Positions 24,429 to 32,178 of a DNA stretch of 50,805 nt are shown piece by piece. The notes beneath the pieces are model-generated. The model did not search any database. It was not told where the DNA came from and worked only from the letters and a program-made list of their open reading frames with translations. Within the stretch, counting starts at the first letter, position 1. Every line of letters starts with the position of its first letter. The position numbers and the translations under genes were made by a program. This DNA is from DASZOC01 sp035550975 (lineage in GTDB: Bacteria; Actinomycetota; CADDZG01; WHSQ01): the NCBI GenBank assembly GCA_035550975.1, contig DASZOC010000029.1, positions 1-50,805 on the forward strand, read 5' to 3'.

Positions 24429-25904
24429 ATGATGGGCCGGATGGCACAGCCCGCAACCGTGCAGACACCGCGCCCCGCGGCCGCCGCTCGGCCGCTACAG
24501 CGGCGCAGCGCGAAACGCATCGCGCTGCGCGTCGTGGTCGACGCGATGGCGGTTTCGACCGCGCTCTTCCTCGCCTCGATCCTGCGGTTCGAGCTGGGGC
24601 TGTTCGTGTTCGAAGAACGCGCTCCGGCCGAAAGCGTCGACTACACGATCCTGACGCTGGCGTTGACGCCCGCGTGGCTGCTCCTCTTCTGGCTGTACGG
24701 TCTCTACGAGCCCCGCCAGGTCCTGAGCCCGGTCAACGAGTTCAAGCAGGTCTTCCACGGCGTCATCGCCGGATCGGTGCTGATCTTCCTCGCCGACTCG
24801 ATACTGCGTCTCAACCTGTCGCGCGCATGGGCTCTCCTTGCGATGACGCTCGGGTTCGTCGTCGTAGGAGGTGAGCGCCTGCTGGTCCGCAAGGTCCTGC
24901 ACTTCATGCGACGTCGCGGAGGCGACGCGACCCGCACGATCATCCTGGGGGCGAACCAGGAAGCAAGGACCGTCGCGAAGACGCTCGAGCGCGAGGCGTG
25001 GCTCGGCTATCGGATAGTCGGCTTCGTCGACGATGCACCGATCGGCCAGCCGCTGCCCGAAGGTGTGATCGGCAGGACCACCGAGCTCAAAGAGCTGATC
25101 GCGAAGCACCGGGCCCAACTGGTTCTCGTCGCGTCGTCGGCAACGGACGCATCCAACCTGAACCGGCTGTTGTGGGAGCTGCAGTCGGTGGACGTCGACC
25201 TCCAGATCACGTCGGGCACCCTCGACCTCATGGCGTCGAGGATGACCGTGCAGTCCGTCGCCGGCGTCCCGCTGTTGTTCGTGCGACGCACCGGCATCAA
25301 CCGCGGCCAGCGTGCGCTGAAGCGAAGCATCGACATCATCGGGTCGTTGGCCGGCCTCGTCGTCCTGTCGCCGTTCCTGATCGCGGTCGCGCTCTGGATA
25401 AAGAAGGATTCGCCGGGCGGCGCGTTCTTCGGCCAGGTCCGGTCGGGCCAGGGCGGCGCGACCTTCACGTGCTGGAAGTTCCGCACGATGGTCGCCGATG
25501 CCGAGGCGCGGCGCGCCGACATCGAGCATCTGTCCGAGGGGCCGGGGCTGCTGTTCAAGCTCAAAGACGATCCCCGCGTCACCAGGGCCGGCAAGGTCCT
25601 GCGGAGGTACTCGCTCGACGAGCTCCCGCAGCTCTACAACGTGCTCCGCGGAGAGATGAGCCTGGTCGGCCCCCGCCCCGCGCTCCCGAGCGAGGTCGAG
25701 CAGTACGACGACTGGGTTGCGAACCGCCTGCAGGTCAAGCCGGGGATGACCGGGTTGTGGCAGGTCAGCGGCCGGACCGAGACGTCGTTCGAGGATTACG
25801 TCCGCTATGACCTGTTCTACATCCAGAACTGGTCGCTCTCCCTCGACCTCTGGATCCTGTGGCGCACCTTGCGCGCGGTGACCTCTGCCGAAGGGGCCCA
25901 CTGA
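24429..25904 (+). CDS. Polyprenyl-phosphate sugar transferase (WbaP/CpsE-type, exopolysaccharide priming enzyme)
   Basis: Protein of 491 residues that attaches the first sugar-1-phosphate to an undecaprenyl-phosphate carrier. The N-terminal half has about four transmembrane helices and a Rossmann-like CoA-binding-type domain (RTIILGANQEARTVAKTL), as in WbaP relatives. The catalytic half begins with a further helix (DIIGSLAGLVVLSPFLIAV), then FTCWKFRTMVADAEAR, KLKDDPRVTRAGKVLRRYSL, DELPQLYNVLRGEMSLVGPRP and KPGMTGLWQVSGR, the family signatures. ATG 24429, 24432 and 24441 are all possible. It defines this region as a surface or exopolysaccharide locus; the sugar specificity cannot be read. Confidence 0.95.
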   Translation: MMGRMAQPATVQTPRPAAAARPLQRRSAKRIALRVVVDAMAVSTALFLASILRFELGLFVFEERAPAESVDYTILTLALTPAWLLLFWLYGLYEPRQVLSPVNEFKQVFHGVIAGSVLIFLADSILRLNLSRAWALLAMTLGFVVVGGERLLVRKVLHFMRRRGGDATRTIILGANQEARTVAKTLEREAWLGYRIVGFVDDAPIGQPLPEGVIGRTTELKELIAKHRAQLVLVASSATDASNLNRLLWELQSVDVDLQITSGTLDLMASRMTVQSVAGVPLLFVRRTGINRGQRALKRSIDIIGSLAGLVVLSPFLIAVALWIKKDSPGGAFFGQVRSGQGGATFTCWKFRTMVADAEARRADIEHLSEGPGLLFKLKDDPRVTRAGKVLRRYSLDELPQLYNVLRGEMSLVGPRPALPSEVEQYDDWVANRLQVKPGMTGLWQVSGRTETSFEDYVRYDLFYIQNWSLSLDLWILWRTLRAVTSAEGAH

Positions 25905-25920
25905 GGAGTACGCTTCACAG

Positions 25921-26298
25921 ATGCTCGAAGAGATCGTCGTGATCGTGGACGATGAGCCAGGTTCGCTTGCCGGCATCGGCGAGCTACTCGGACGGTCGGG
26001 CGTCAACATCGAGACGTTGTGCGCGTCGAGCTATAACGGCAACGGTGTGATCCATCTCATCGTGGACGACGGTGAGGACGCGAGCGAAGTCCTTCAAGCG
26101 AACGGCTACAAGGTCGAGATGTCGCGCCCCGTGTTGACGACGACGCTCGACGACCGTCCCGGCGAGCTGGGTCGCTACTGCCGGAAGCTCGCGGAAGCCG
26201 GGGTGGCGATCTCGTCGGCTTACGTCGCGCGGCGACTTGACGGCGAGACGGAGCTGATCATGGCCGTCGACGACTTCGAGGCTGCAACCCGCGCCTAG
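25921..26298 (+). CDS. Tandem ACT-domain protein
   Basis: Small cytoplasmic protein of 125 residues built from two ACT ligand-binding domains: EIVVIVDDEPGSLAGIGELL with HLIVDDGEDASEVLQ (about 1-65), and RPVLTTTLDDRPGELGRYC with ETELIMAVDDFEAA (about 68-122). ACT pairs bind amino acids or other small ligands and regulate partner enzymes; no catalytic domain is attached. It follows the sugar transferase by 16 bases on the same strand and is probably co-transcribed, but a link between the two functions is not evident. Its stop and that of the next gene (opposite strand) are 3 bases apart. Confidence 0.85.
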   Translation: MLEEIVVIVDDEPGSLAGIGELLGRSGVNIETLCASSYNGNGVIHLIVDDGEDASEVLQANGYKVEMSRPVLTTTLDDRPGELGRYCRKLAEAGVAISSAYVARRLDGETELIMAVDDFEAATRA

Positions 26299-26301
26299 AC
26301 G

Positions 26302-26700
26302 TCAGACCGTCGCGGGTGTTGGGCCTTGCGCTCCCGTGGTCCCGAAGTACACCCCCAGCACTGCCGAGGCGAAGTGCAAGAAATCGTCCGCGGTGTTCGC
26401 TTCGAGCAGGTCCGGCACCACGACGTTCGCGAGGCCGAGAGCCGCGACGACCCCGTAGACGATCCCGACGATCAGGTTCGTCTGCTTGGCGCGCAGGTGG
26501 CTCGACGATGCGAAGAGCAGCGCGCCACCGATGAGCAGGTGGACGACGTTGTGCAGGAGGTTGACCTGAAAGATGCCGAAGAGCTCGTCCCCCGCGTCCG
26601 GCGCCAGCACGAAGCCGAGGATGCCTACGGTCAGATAGGCGACGCCGAAGATCAGAGCGAAGCTCTGCGCCGGAGTCCTCTTCGAGACCGCTCGTGGCAC
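26302..26700 (-). CDS. DUF4383 membrane protein
   Basis: Membrane protein of about 132 residues with four transmembrane helices, recognised as DUF4383 by KRTPAQSFALIFGVAYLTVG, FQVNLLHNVVHLLIGGALL and ADDFLHFASAVLGVYFG. Function is unknown. GTG 26700 is preceded by GGAGGAGGC on the coding strand, a better start than the upstream ATG at 26790, which would add a charged, unsupported N-terminus. A paralogue lies at 29344-29766 in the same direction. Confidence 0.85.
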   Translation of the reverse strand: MPRAVSKRTPAQSFALIFGVAYLTVGILGFVLAPDAGDELFGIFQVNLLHNVVHLLIGGALLFASSSHLRAKQTNLIVGIVYGVVAALGLANVVVPDLLEANTADDFLHFASAVLGVYFGTTGAQGPTPATV

Positions 26701-26809
26701 GCCTCCTCCTTCGATCGCACGTGTGGCGTGCATCTTCCACCACACGAGCCGGGAGTCGGACGTGGCTACCTCGGCAGTAGCGCACGGCACCCGCTTCTAG
26801 GCTGACGCT

Positions 26810-27944
26810 GTGACTACGGCAGCCATAATCGGCGGAGGCATCGGAGGCCTCTCAGCCGCGATAGCCCTCCGCAGCGCAGGCGTCGAGGCGCACGTCTACG
26901 AGCAGGCGCCGGAGCTCGAGGAGATCGGTGCGGGGCTCGCCCTATGGGCGAACGGCGTCAAGGCTCTCCATCACCTCGGGCTCGGCGCGCAGGTTGCCGC
27001 GGTGACGACGCCGGTCCACGTGACCATCAGATCCGAGGATCGATCTGGTCGATCTTCGGCCCATTCACGAAGACCTCGGGGTGGCGAGCGTCGCTATGCA
27101 CCGGGGCGAGCTGTTGCAGATCTTGCTGAACGCGTGCGATCCCGCCGCGGTTCATGCGAACAAACAGGTGCGCCACGTCGAACAGAGGCGAGATCGTGTC
27201 ACGGCTCACTTCTCCGACGGAACAACCGCATCGGCTGACATCCTCGTGGCCGCCGATGGACTCTCGTCGCCGGTGCGACGACTGCTGACAGGCGCGACGC
27301 CTAGGTACGCGGGGTATTCCGCCTACCGCTCTGTGCTCGAGGATTTCGACCCGGGATCAGAGTGGCCGCGCCACGGCATCATCCGTACTCTCAGCTGCGG
27401 CGAATATTTCGGACTCGGCGAGATCACGCCGCGCCGGTATCTGTGGTTCCTCACAAAGAACCGTCCGCTCAACGAACCCGAATCCGGCGGCCGGAAGACG
27501 ACCGTTGTGCAAACCGTCGTTTCGTGGGGTCCGCCCATTCGGAGTGTCGTGGAAGCAACGCCCGAAGAAAACATCCTTTTGCACCCCGTCTACAAGCTAC
27601 GGCCGTTGAAGGTCTGGCGCTTCGGCCGCATCGTCCTTCTCGGGGACGCTGCGCACCCGATCGAGCCTGCTCTCGGGATGGGAGCATCGCTGGCGATCGA
27701 GGACGCGGTCGTCCTTGGCCAATCGCTCGCGGAGACTTTCAACCACGGTGACGCGTTCCGCCGATATGAACAGCGCCGGATACCGCGAGTACGCAAGCTC
27801 GTGCGATGGGCCGCAGCGTTAGCTCGGAGCGAGCAGATGTCTAATCCGTTGATGTGCCGTATGCGTGACGTTTCGACTCGACTCACCCCGGAGAGGACGG
27901 CGCGTCTCCTGGCGCGTCGCGCCTTCGACTTCACGCTCCCCTAA
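26810..27944 (+). pseudogene. FAD-dependent monooxygenase, frameshifted
   Basis: Flavoprotein monooxygenase of the UbiH/PHBH type, about 378 codons, read in two frames. Frame A (from GTG 26810) gives the FAD dinucleotide-binding N-terminus AAIIGGGIGGLSAAIALRSAG and EEIGAGLALWANGVKALHHL, and loses family similarity after VTTPVHVTIRS (about 27034). Frame B carries on as DLRPIHEDLGVASVAMHRGE and then SADILVAADGLSSPVRRLL, YAGYSAYRS, and the second FAD motif LLGDAAHPIEPALGMGASLA. A net +1 shift (or -2) between about 27035 and 27060, in a run of GATC-type repeats, joins them. It may be a real inactivating mutation or an assembly error; no stop occurs within the conserved remainder. Base composition is less GC-rich than in the neighbours. 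Confidence 0.8.
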
Positions 27945-28464
27945 CCGCGCTGAACCCGGCGCGTTCACCTACGATCACAGGCACGGGTTCAAGCAGCACG
28001 ACGGGAATCCTCCGGTCCGTGCGCCGCTGGTATTCATCCCACCCTGCGTAGATCTGCACGAGCCTGGGCCACAGCCGTGATCGTTCATCGGCCGGAGCCT
28101 CGCGCGCCATGACATCACGCCGCGATCGATCCGCCTCCACGACACATCGCGGATCTGCCTTCAGGTTGAGGAACCAGTTCGGATGTCGTGAAGAACCTCC
28201 CGCGGATGCGACGACGACGAGAGCGGTGTCCGTCGCCAGGTACATCAACGGTGTCGTCCTCCACTGCCCGGACCGTCGCCCCTTAGTCGAAAGAAGCAGA
28301 ACTGGCGCCTTACCACTCCGCCCACCAACAAGCCCTGCCGTGCGTCGATAAGCCGCTACATGCGAAGACGTATAGACCTTGTAAGCGCAACGTGCGGCAG
28401 CCCCGACTACCGCGACCTCGCGCACCTTCCAGTAGATCGGTCCGAGGTTTGATCTGAATCCCAT
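27931..28464 (-). CDS. Deazaflavin (F420)-dependent nitroreductase-family protein
   Basis: Protein of about 177 residues in the Ddn/F420-dependent reductase family (split beta-barrel). Motifs are APVLLLSTKGRRSGQWRTTP, LVVVASAGGSSRHPNWFLNL and KADPRCVVEADRSRRDV, plus a C-terminal YQRRTDRRIPVVLLEPV. Such proteins transfer hydride from F420H2 to quinones, enones or nitro compounds; F420 use is inferred from the family. ATG 28464 is chosen because upstream residues in the same frame lack similarity. It converges on the flavoprotein gene and overlaps its end by 14 bases. Confidence 0.8.
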   Translation of the reverse strand: MGFRSNLGPIYWKVREVAVVGAAARCAYKVYTSSHVAAYRRTAGLVGGRSGKAPVLLLSTKGRRSGQWRTTPLMYLATDTALVVVASAGGSSRHPNWFLNLKADPRCVVEADRSRRDVMAREAPADERSRLWPRLVQIYAGWDEYQRRTDRRIPVVLLEPVPVIVGERAGFSAVRGA

Positions 28465-28639
28465 GCCCCGTATCTTCGCGACAGATCGGTCAGTCCCCAG
28501 ACAGATTCTTGTATCTCGCCTCGAGCTATTCCTGCTACCTCGTCCGACGGCGCCTAAAAGCGCCTCCAGGTGATGCGGGAGGCGTCCTGACGCGATTAGC
28601 TCGGGACGAGGACGCAGCCGTCGTTTCTGACAGAGCGCC

Positions 28640-29053
28640 TCACGGCGAAGCCGGCTCCTCGAACTCGATGACATGACCGTCCGGATCGAACGAAAAGCAG
28701 CGCCATCCACCCCAAGGAGGAGACATGGGCGCGGTGAGAAATCCGACGCCGGAAGCGACCAGCGCGTCGTGGACGGCGCGACAGTCATTAACCCGAAAAC
28801 AAAGGATCACGGAAAGCTCGGCCGCCCCGGCCGGCGGCTTCATCCAGAGATGAGGCTTGTCGTCAGTCGGCGGGCTCTCCAGGAAGACGTAGAGAAAGAT
28901 GCCATCGCGTTCGATCAGCGCGATGTGCTCCCTCGACTCGAGTACTCGGAACCCGAGACGGTCCCGGTAGAAATCGAGGGAGCGAGCTATGTCAGCGACG
29001 CAGAGCATCGTCCCCATATGCCTGAGCTGACCGGCTAGTGCGTCGTCTATCAA
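28640..29053 (-). CDS. VOC (glyoxalase/bleomycin-resistance) family protein
   Basis: Single VOC module of 137 residues: MLCVADIARSLDFYRDRLGF, HIALIERDGIFLYVFLES, VILCFRVNDCRAVHDAL and WRCFSFDPDGHVIEFEEP, the last with the usual Glu metal ligand. The family includes dioxygenases, glyoxalases, epimerases and resistance-binding proteins, and no substrate can be assigned. An internal ATG (start of MGTMLCVADI) is an alternative start. It is in the lower-GC patch with its two neighbours. Confidence 0.8.
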   Translation of the reverse strand: MIDDALAGQLRHMGTMLCVADIARSLDFYRDRLGFRVLESREHIALIERDGIFLYVFLESPPTDDKPHLWMKPPAGAAELSVILCFRVNDCRAVHDALVASGVGFLTAPMSPPWGGWRCFSFDPDGHVIEFEEPASP

Positions 29054-29296
29054 TCGCTCAACCTCACGCGCCGCAGCATAGTCAGTTCCTTTTAGCCCCA
29101 GTCACTCGTTTGTTCATCCCGCAGATCCGCGGTGTTTGTCGGCCGAAGTCGCAGCGCAGCGAGACGAGAATGAACGAGCGTCGGAATCACGCGCAGGACT
29201 CACGGCCACCGAAGGAGCGGCCGGCGTAGCGCGACGAAGAAGAACGCCTGCCAGGGAAGCGCAAGAGGTCAGACCAAGGTCGCGGCCGCGGAAAGC

Positions 29297-29322
29297 AGAG
29301 GGCCCGCCGGAGCGGACCCTCT
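29297..29322 (-). terminator. Hairpin terminator after the second DUF4383 gene
   Basis: On the minus strand AGAGGGTCCGC and GCGGGCCCTCT form an 11-bp stem (one G-U pair) around the loop TCCG, followed by GCTTTCC. It starts 22 bases past the stop of the DUF4383 gene at 29344. The rest of the 290-base stretch 29054-29343 shows no gene I can support. Confidence 0.65.
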
Positions 29323-29343
29323 CTCGCGCGCGTCGAGATCGCG

Positions 29344-29766
29344 CTAGACGGTGGTCGTCGTTCGCGTTCTGTCGTCGGCGAGGCCGAAATACAGCGCCAG
29401 CGCACCCGACACCAGGTGCAGGAAGTTGTCCGCACTACCCGGGCCGTTGATGTTGAGCAGCGTGCTCATGAAATCGAGGCCGAGGAAACCGAGGACCGCC
29501 ACGAGCAGGTAGCCGGCGCCGACGACCGTGTTCGCCTGCTTCGCGGCCGCAACCGTCCGTGATCCCGCCAGCAAGACGGCCCCGATCGCGAGGTGGACGA
29601 TGTTGTGCAGGTGGTTCACCGGGAATAGGATCAGCTTGTCGTCCGGCGACCCGCCGGTGAACTCCTCTGCGACGAAGAACCCCAGTACGCCTACCAGGAC
29701 GTAGACCGCTCCGAACACCAGCGCGAACGTCTGCCCCGGCGTCTTACCCGTGCGTGCAGTTGCCAT
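29344..29766 (-). CDS. DUF4383 membrane protein, second copy
   Basis: Membrane protein of 140 residues with four predicted helices and the DUF4383 signatures KTPGQTFALVFGAVYVLVG, FPVNHLHNIVHLAIGAVLL and SADNFLHLVSGALALYFG. It is a paralogue of the protein at 26302-26700, same length and helix pattern, with a Thr/Arg-rich C-terminus. ATG 29766 is preceded by GGGGAGA at suitable spacing. Function unknown; four-helix DUF4383 proteins are common in actinobacteria. Confidence 0.87.
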   Translation of the reverse strand: MATARTGKTPGQTFALVFGAVYVLVGVLGFFVAEEFTGGSPDDKLILFPVNHLHNIVHLAIGAVLLAGSRTVAAAKQANTVVGAGYLLVAVLGFLGLDFMSTLLNINGPGSADNFLHLVSGALALYFGLADDRTRTTTTV

Positions 29767-29905
29767 GTATCTCCCCTCTCTCATCGACTTCCGGACGGTT
29801 CATACCGTCGCGGCATTCGTACCAAACCGACGGTTCGGATGGGTCGCAGGCGGTTCTCCCGGGCCCACCACACCCGCAGGCTCCGACTCGTGCCGCCTGC
29901 CGGCG

Positions 29906-31525
29906 TTACAGATAGCCGAGATTCCTCAGCGACTCCTCGATCTGAGCCTCTTCCTCCGCAGAGTACGGCTTGGCCTCGGCCCCCTCCCCCGCCAGGGGCA
30001 GGTCCCTAGACGCCTTGCGCTGCCGGTTCGACGCCACGAGCTCGTCGGGCAGGTGCTCGCTCAGGACCTTGCCGTCCACGTCGGGCACCCCGCATCCGGC
30101 GAGATACAGGGCGGTGGGTGCAATGTCGTAGATGCTGGCCGTCAAGCCGGCGTGCGGCTCGATGCCGGGACCCGCTATCCCGAAGATCCCGTCGATGTGA
30201 TGGAAACCGCGCGGCAGGTCCCGGTAGTCGGTCAGCACCCCGGCCGAGAACAGCCCGTCGGAGAGCTCGTAGGAGTAATGCCGGCACACGGGGAAGAGAT
30301 CCGGAGCCCACTCCGCGACGGGGCCATGCACGACCTCCTCGCGCTTGTAGATCCGGTCGACGACGGGCCGGCCGTCGTCGGGGTCGGTCATCGCGCTGAA
30401 GCGCTCGATGATCTCATCGCGGACCGACCCGTAATCTCGCTCGGCCACGATGCCGTTCGGCTCGCGTCCTGCGAGGTTGACGTAGACGCCCTGCTGCGGG
30501 ATGGGGGCCGAGAACGCCTTCGTCGTCGTCCAGTCGATCGAGGCGTGTGCCGCGCCCTTCGCGCGCCGGCGGACCGATCGCGGGAGGACCTTTTTCACCT
30601 TGCGCCCGACCTTGCCCACACCTGCGGACTGCGCCACGGCCCCCGCGCCCTTCAGAGACAGCAGGCCCCACTCCTTCAGCGCGAGGTTCATGTTCACGCC
30701 CTTGTCCTTGCCCTGGAAGCCGTGGTCGGACATCGTCACGACGAACGCGTCGTTGCCGGCCCACGCGAGGAGGTCGCCGACGACGTCATCCATCTCGTCG
30801 AAGAACGCCCAGGCGCGCTCGCGGATCGCGACCGCCTCCGGACGGTGGAAGTGCTCGTGGGTCGGGTCGATGTATTTGTAGTGCACGTGCATCAACCGGT
30901 CGGGTGCTTCGAGGACCGCAAAGAGGACATCTACGTCGCCGTCGCTCTCCAGCAGATGGTCGAGCGCCTTGCGCTTGACCGCGAGGTTGCGAGAGAGTCG
31001 CTCGATGATCTCGGTCGAGCGCCAATCCTGGTCGTAGTCCACCTCGATGTCGATCTCGTAGTCGCCCGCGACGTCCGCGATCGTCGTCGCGAGAGACTCC
31101 GGGTACGTGAATCCCTGCGGCGTCGCTCCGCCGCTCTCGGGGGTCAACATGCCCGAGACCGCCCACCCTTGCACCGGTGGCGGCGGGAACGTCATCGGGA
31201 TGTTGAACAACCCGACACGCTTGCCCTCGTCGTTCAAAGCGTTCCAGATCGCGGGTGCCCTGACCTTGTCGAGCCGCACGAGGCCTTCGTTGCGCTGCGC
31301 GTTCCCGAGGGTGAAACCGAAGATGCCATGACGTCCGGGATTGACGCCGGTAAAGATCGACGTCCAACCCGGCGGCGTGTACGGCGGGATCGTGGAGGTG
31401 AGCACTCCTTGCGCGCCGCGATCGAGCACCGCCTTCAACCGCGGCATGTGACCGGCCTCGAACGCAGGCTCGAGCATCGGGAACCCGACGCCGTCGAGTC
31501 CGAGCAACAGGACGCGCGCGCTCAC
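29906..31525 (-). CDS. Alkaline phosphatase-superfamily phosphodiesterase/pyrophosphatase (NPP-like), second copy
   Basis: Protein of 539 residues, paralogous to the product of 22791-24401. The motifs, in normal order, are VLLLGLDGVGFPML (metal Asp), TIPPYTPPGWTSIFTG (Thr nucleophile), NPGRHGIFGFTLG, AVLEAPDRLMHVHYK, FVVTMSDHGFQGK and LPRGFHHIDGIFGIAGPGI. Insert residues RRAKGAAHASIDWTTTKAFS and PIPQQGVYVNLAGRE are also shared with the paralogue (IDWTRTKAF, IPQQGVFVNLRGRE). The C-terminus is YSAEEEAQIEESLRNLGYL. GTG 31525 overlaps the stop of the CDP-alcohol phosphatidyltransferase gene (GTGA), so this is the third gene of a coupled operon with that enzyme and a glycosyltransferase. It may hydrolyse a phosphodiester or nucleotide-linked product of those enzymes; this is inference. 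Confidence 0.88.
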   Translation of the reverse strand: MSARVLLLGLDGVGFPMLEPAFEAGHMPRLKAVLDRGAQGVLTSTIPPYTPPGWTSIFTGVNPGRHGIFGFTLGNAQRNEGLVRLDKVRAPAIWNALNDEGKRVGLFNIPMTFPPPPVQGWAVSGMLTPESGGATPQGFTYPESLATTIADVAGDYEIDIEVDYDQDWRSTEIIERLSRNLAVKRKALDHLLESDGDVDVLFAVLEAPDRLMHVHYKYIDPTHEHFHRPEAVAIRERAWAFFDEMDDVVGDLLAWAGNDAFVVTMSDHGFQGKDKGVNMNLALKEWGLLSLKGAGAVAQSAGVGKVGRKVKKVLPRSVRRRAKGAAHASIDWTTTKAFSAPIPQQGVYVNLAGREPNGIVAERDYGSVRDEIIERFSAMTDPDDGRPVVDRIYKREEVVHGPVAEWAPDLFPVCRHYSYELSDGLFSAGVLTDYRDLPRGFHHIDGIFGIAGPGIEPHAGLTASIYDIAPTALYLAGCGVPDVDGKVLSEHLPDELVASNRQRKASRDLPLAGEGAEAKPYSAEEEAQIEESLRNLGYL

Positions 31526-32178
31526 CGGCGAGCCATCCTGTACATGACGGCGAGGATACCGAGTGCAAACGCGGCGTCACCGACAACGAGCGCAGGGACC
31601 ACGAGACCGGTGATGGGCCCGACCAGGAACACGAGCGCGGCGATGTCCGGCGCGCCCGGAGTAGGAAGAAGCCTCTTGCGCGCGAGCCATTCAGACCACC
31701 CGCTGCCCGCTTTGGTGACCGGATCAGGACGCGTTCCGCCGGAGATCTGCCCGAAGTAGAACGCGAGCAGGCCGTACGCGACCGCGAGGAAGAACGTCGC
31801 GCCATCCTCGACGCGGTAGAGGTAGACCGTGAGGCCGAGCGAACCCGACAAGCGCCGGCCCCCGTCCGCGATCTCGTCGAGGATCTTGCCGCGCGGGCTC
31901 GACGTCCCCATCGCGCGCGCGAGCTTGCCGTCGATGCAATCGGTCAGGAAAGCCAGATACCAGAGGATCCCGCCGATCGCCAGCCCCCATCGCTCGCCCG
32001 TTGCGTAGGCGAGGCCCATCGGGACGCCGATGAAGAACGACAGCCACGTGACCTGGTCGGCGGTCATCCACCTCTTGCGCCCGAGGTAGCTCGCTAACGG
32101 GAGCGCCAGCGGGTCGACGAACAGGACGGTCCACCAGTAATCGCGTTTCTTCGCGCCGAGCGCCTCCGCGGTGCTCAC
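31522..32178 (-). CDS. CDP-alcohol phosphatidyltransferase family protein
   Basis: Integral membrane enzyme of 218 residues with about six helices. The family signature DGxxARx8GxxxDxxxD is complete: DGKLARAMGTSSPRGKIL followed by DEIAD. Members displace CMP from a CDP-alcohol by a second alcohol, making phospholipids or phosphodiester-linked solutes. The protein is not clearly PgsA, PssA or a cardiolipin synthase, and the operon context (glycosyltransferase before, phosphodiesterase after) is not housekeeping lipid synthesis. With the nucleotidyltransferase and G1P dehydrogenase at 20959-22769, it could transfer a glycerol-phosphate group to a glycan or lipid carrier. GTG 32178 overlaps the upstream stop by 4 bases. 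Confidence 0.88.
   Translation of the reverse strand: MSTAEALGAKKRDYWWTVLFVDPLALPLASYLGRKRWMTADQVTWLSFFIGVPMGLAYATGERWGLAIGGILWYLAFLTDCIDGKLARAMGTSSPRGKILDEIADGGRRLSGSLGLTVYLYRVEDGATFFLAVAYGLLAFYFGQISGGTRPDPVTKAGSGWSEWLARKRLLPTPGAPDIAALVFLVGPITGLVVPALVVGDAAFALGILAVMYRMARR

Noticed and set aside
28465..28788. Upstream extension of the nitroreductase-family gene
   Set aside because: The added residues are basic, without similarity, and overlap the VOC gene antisense frame; ATG 28464 fits the family.
29054..29343. Possible small gene in the 290-base gap
   Set aside because: Short frames here are Arg-rich with no ribosome-binding site or similarity; only the hairpin at 29297-29322 is supported.
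22791..31525. Inverted segmental duplication, from mirrored NPP-like and DUF4383 paralogues
   Set aside because: Both DUF4383 genes point the same way and the other genes between are unrelated, so a simple inverted duplication does not explain the layout.
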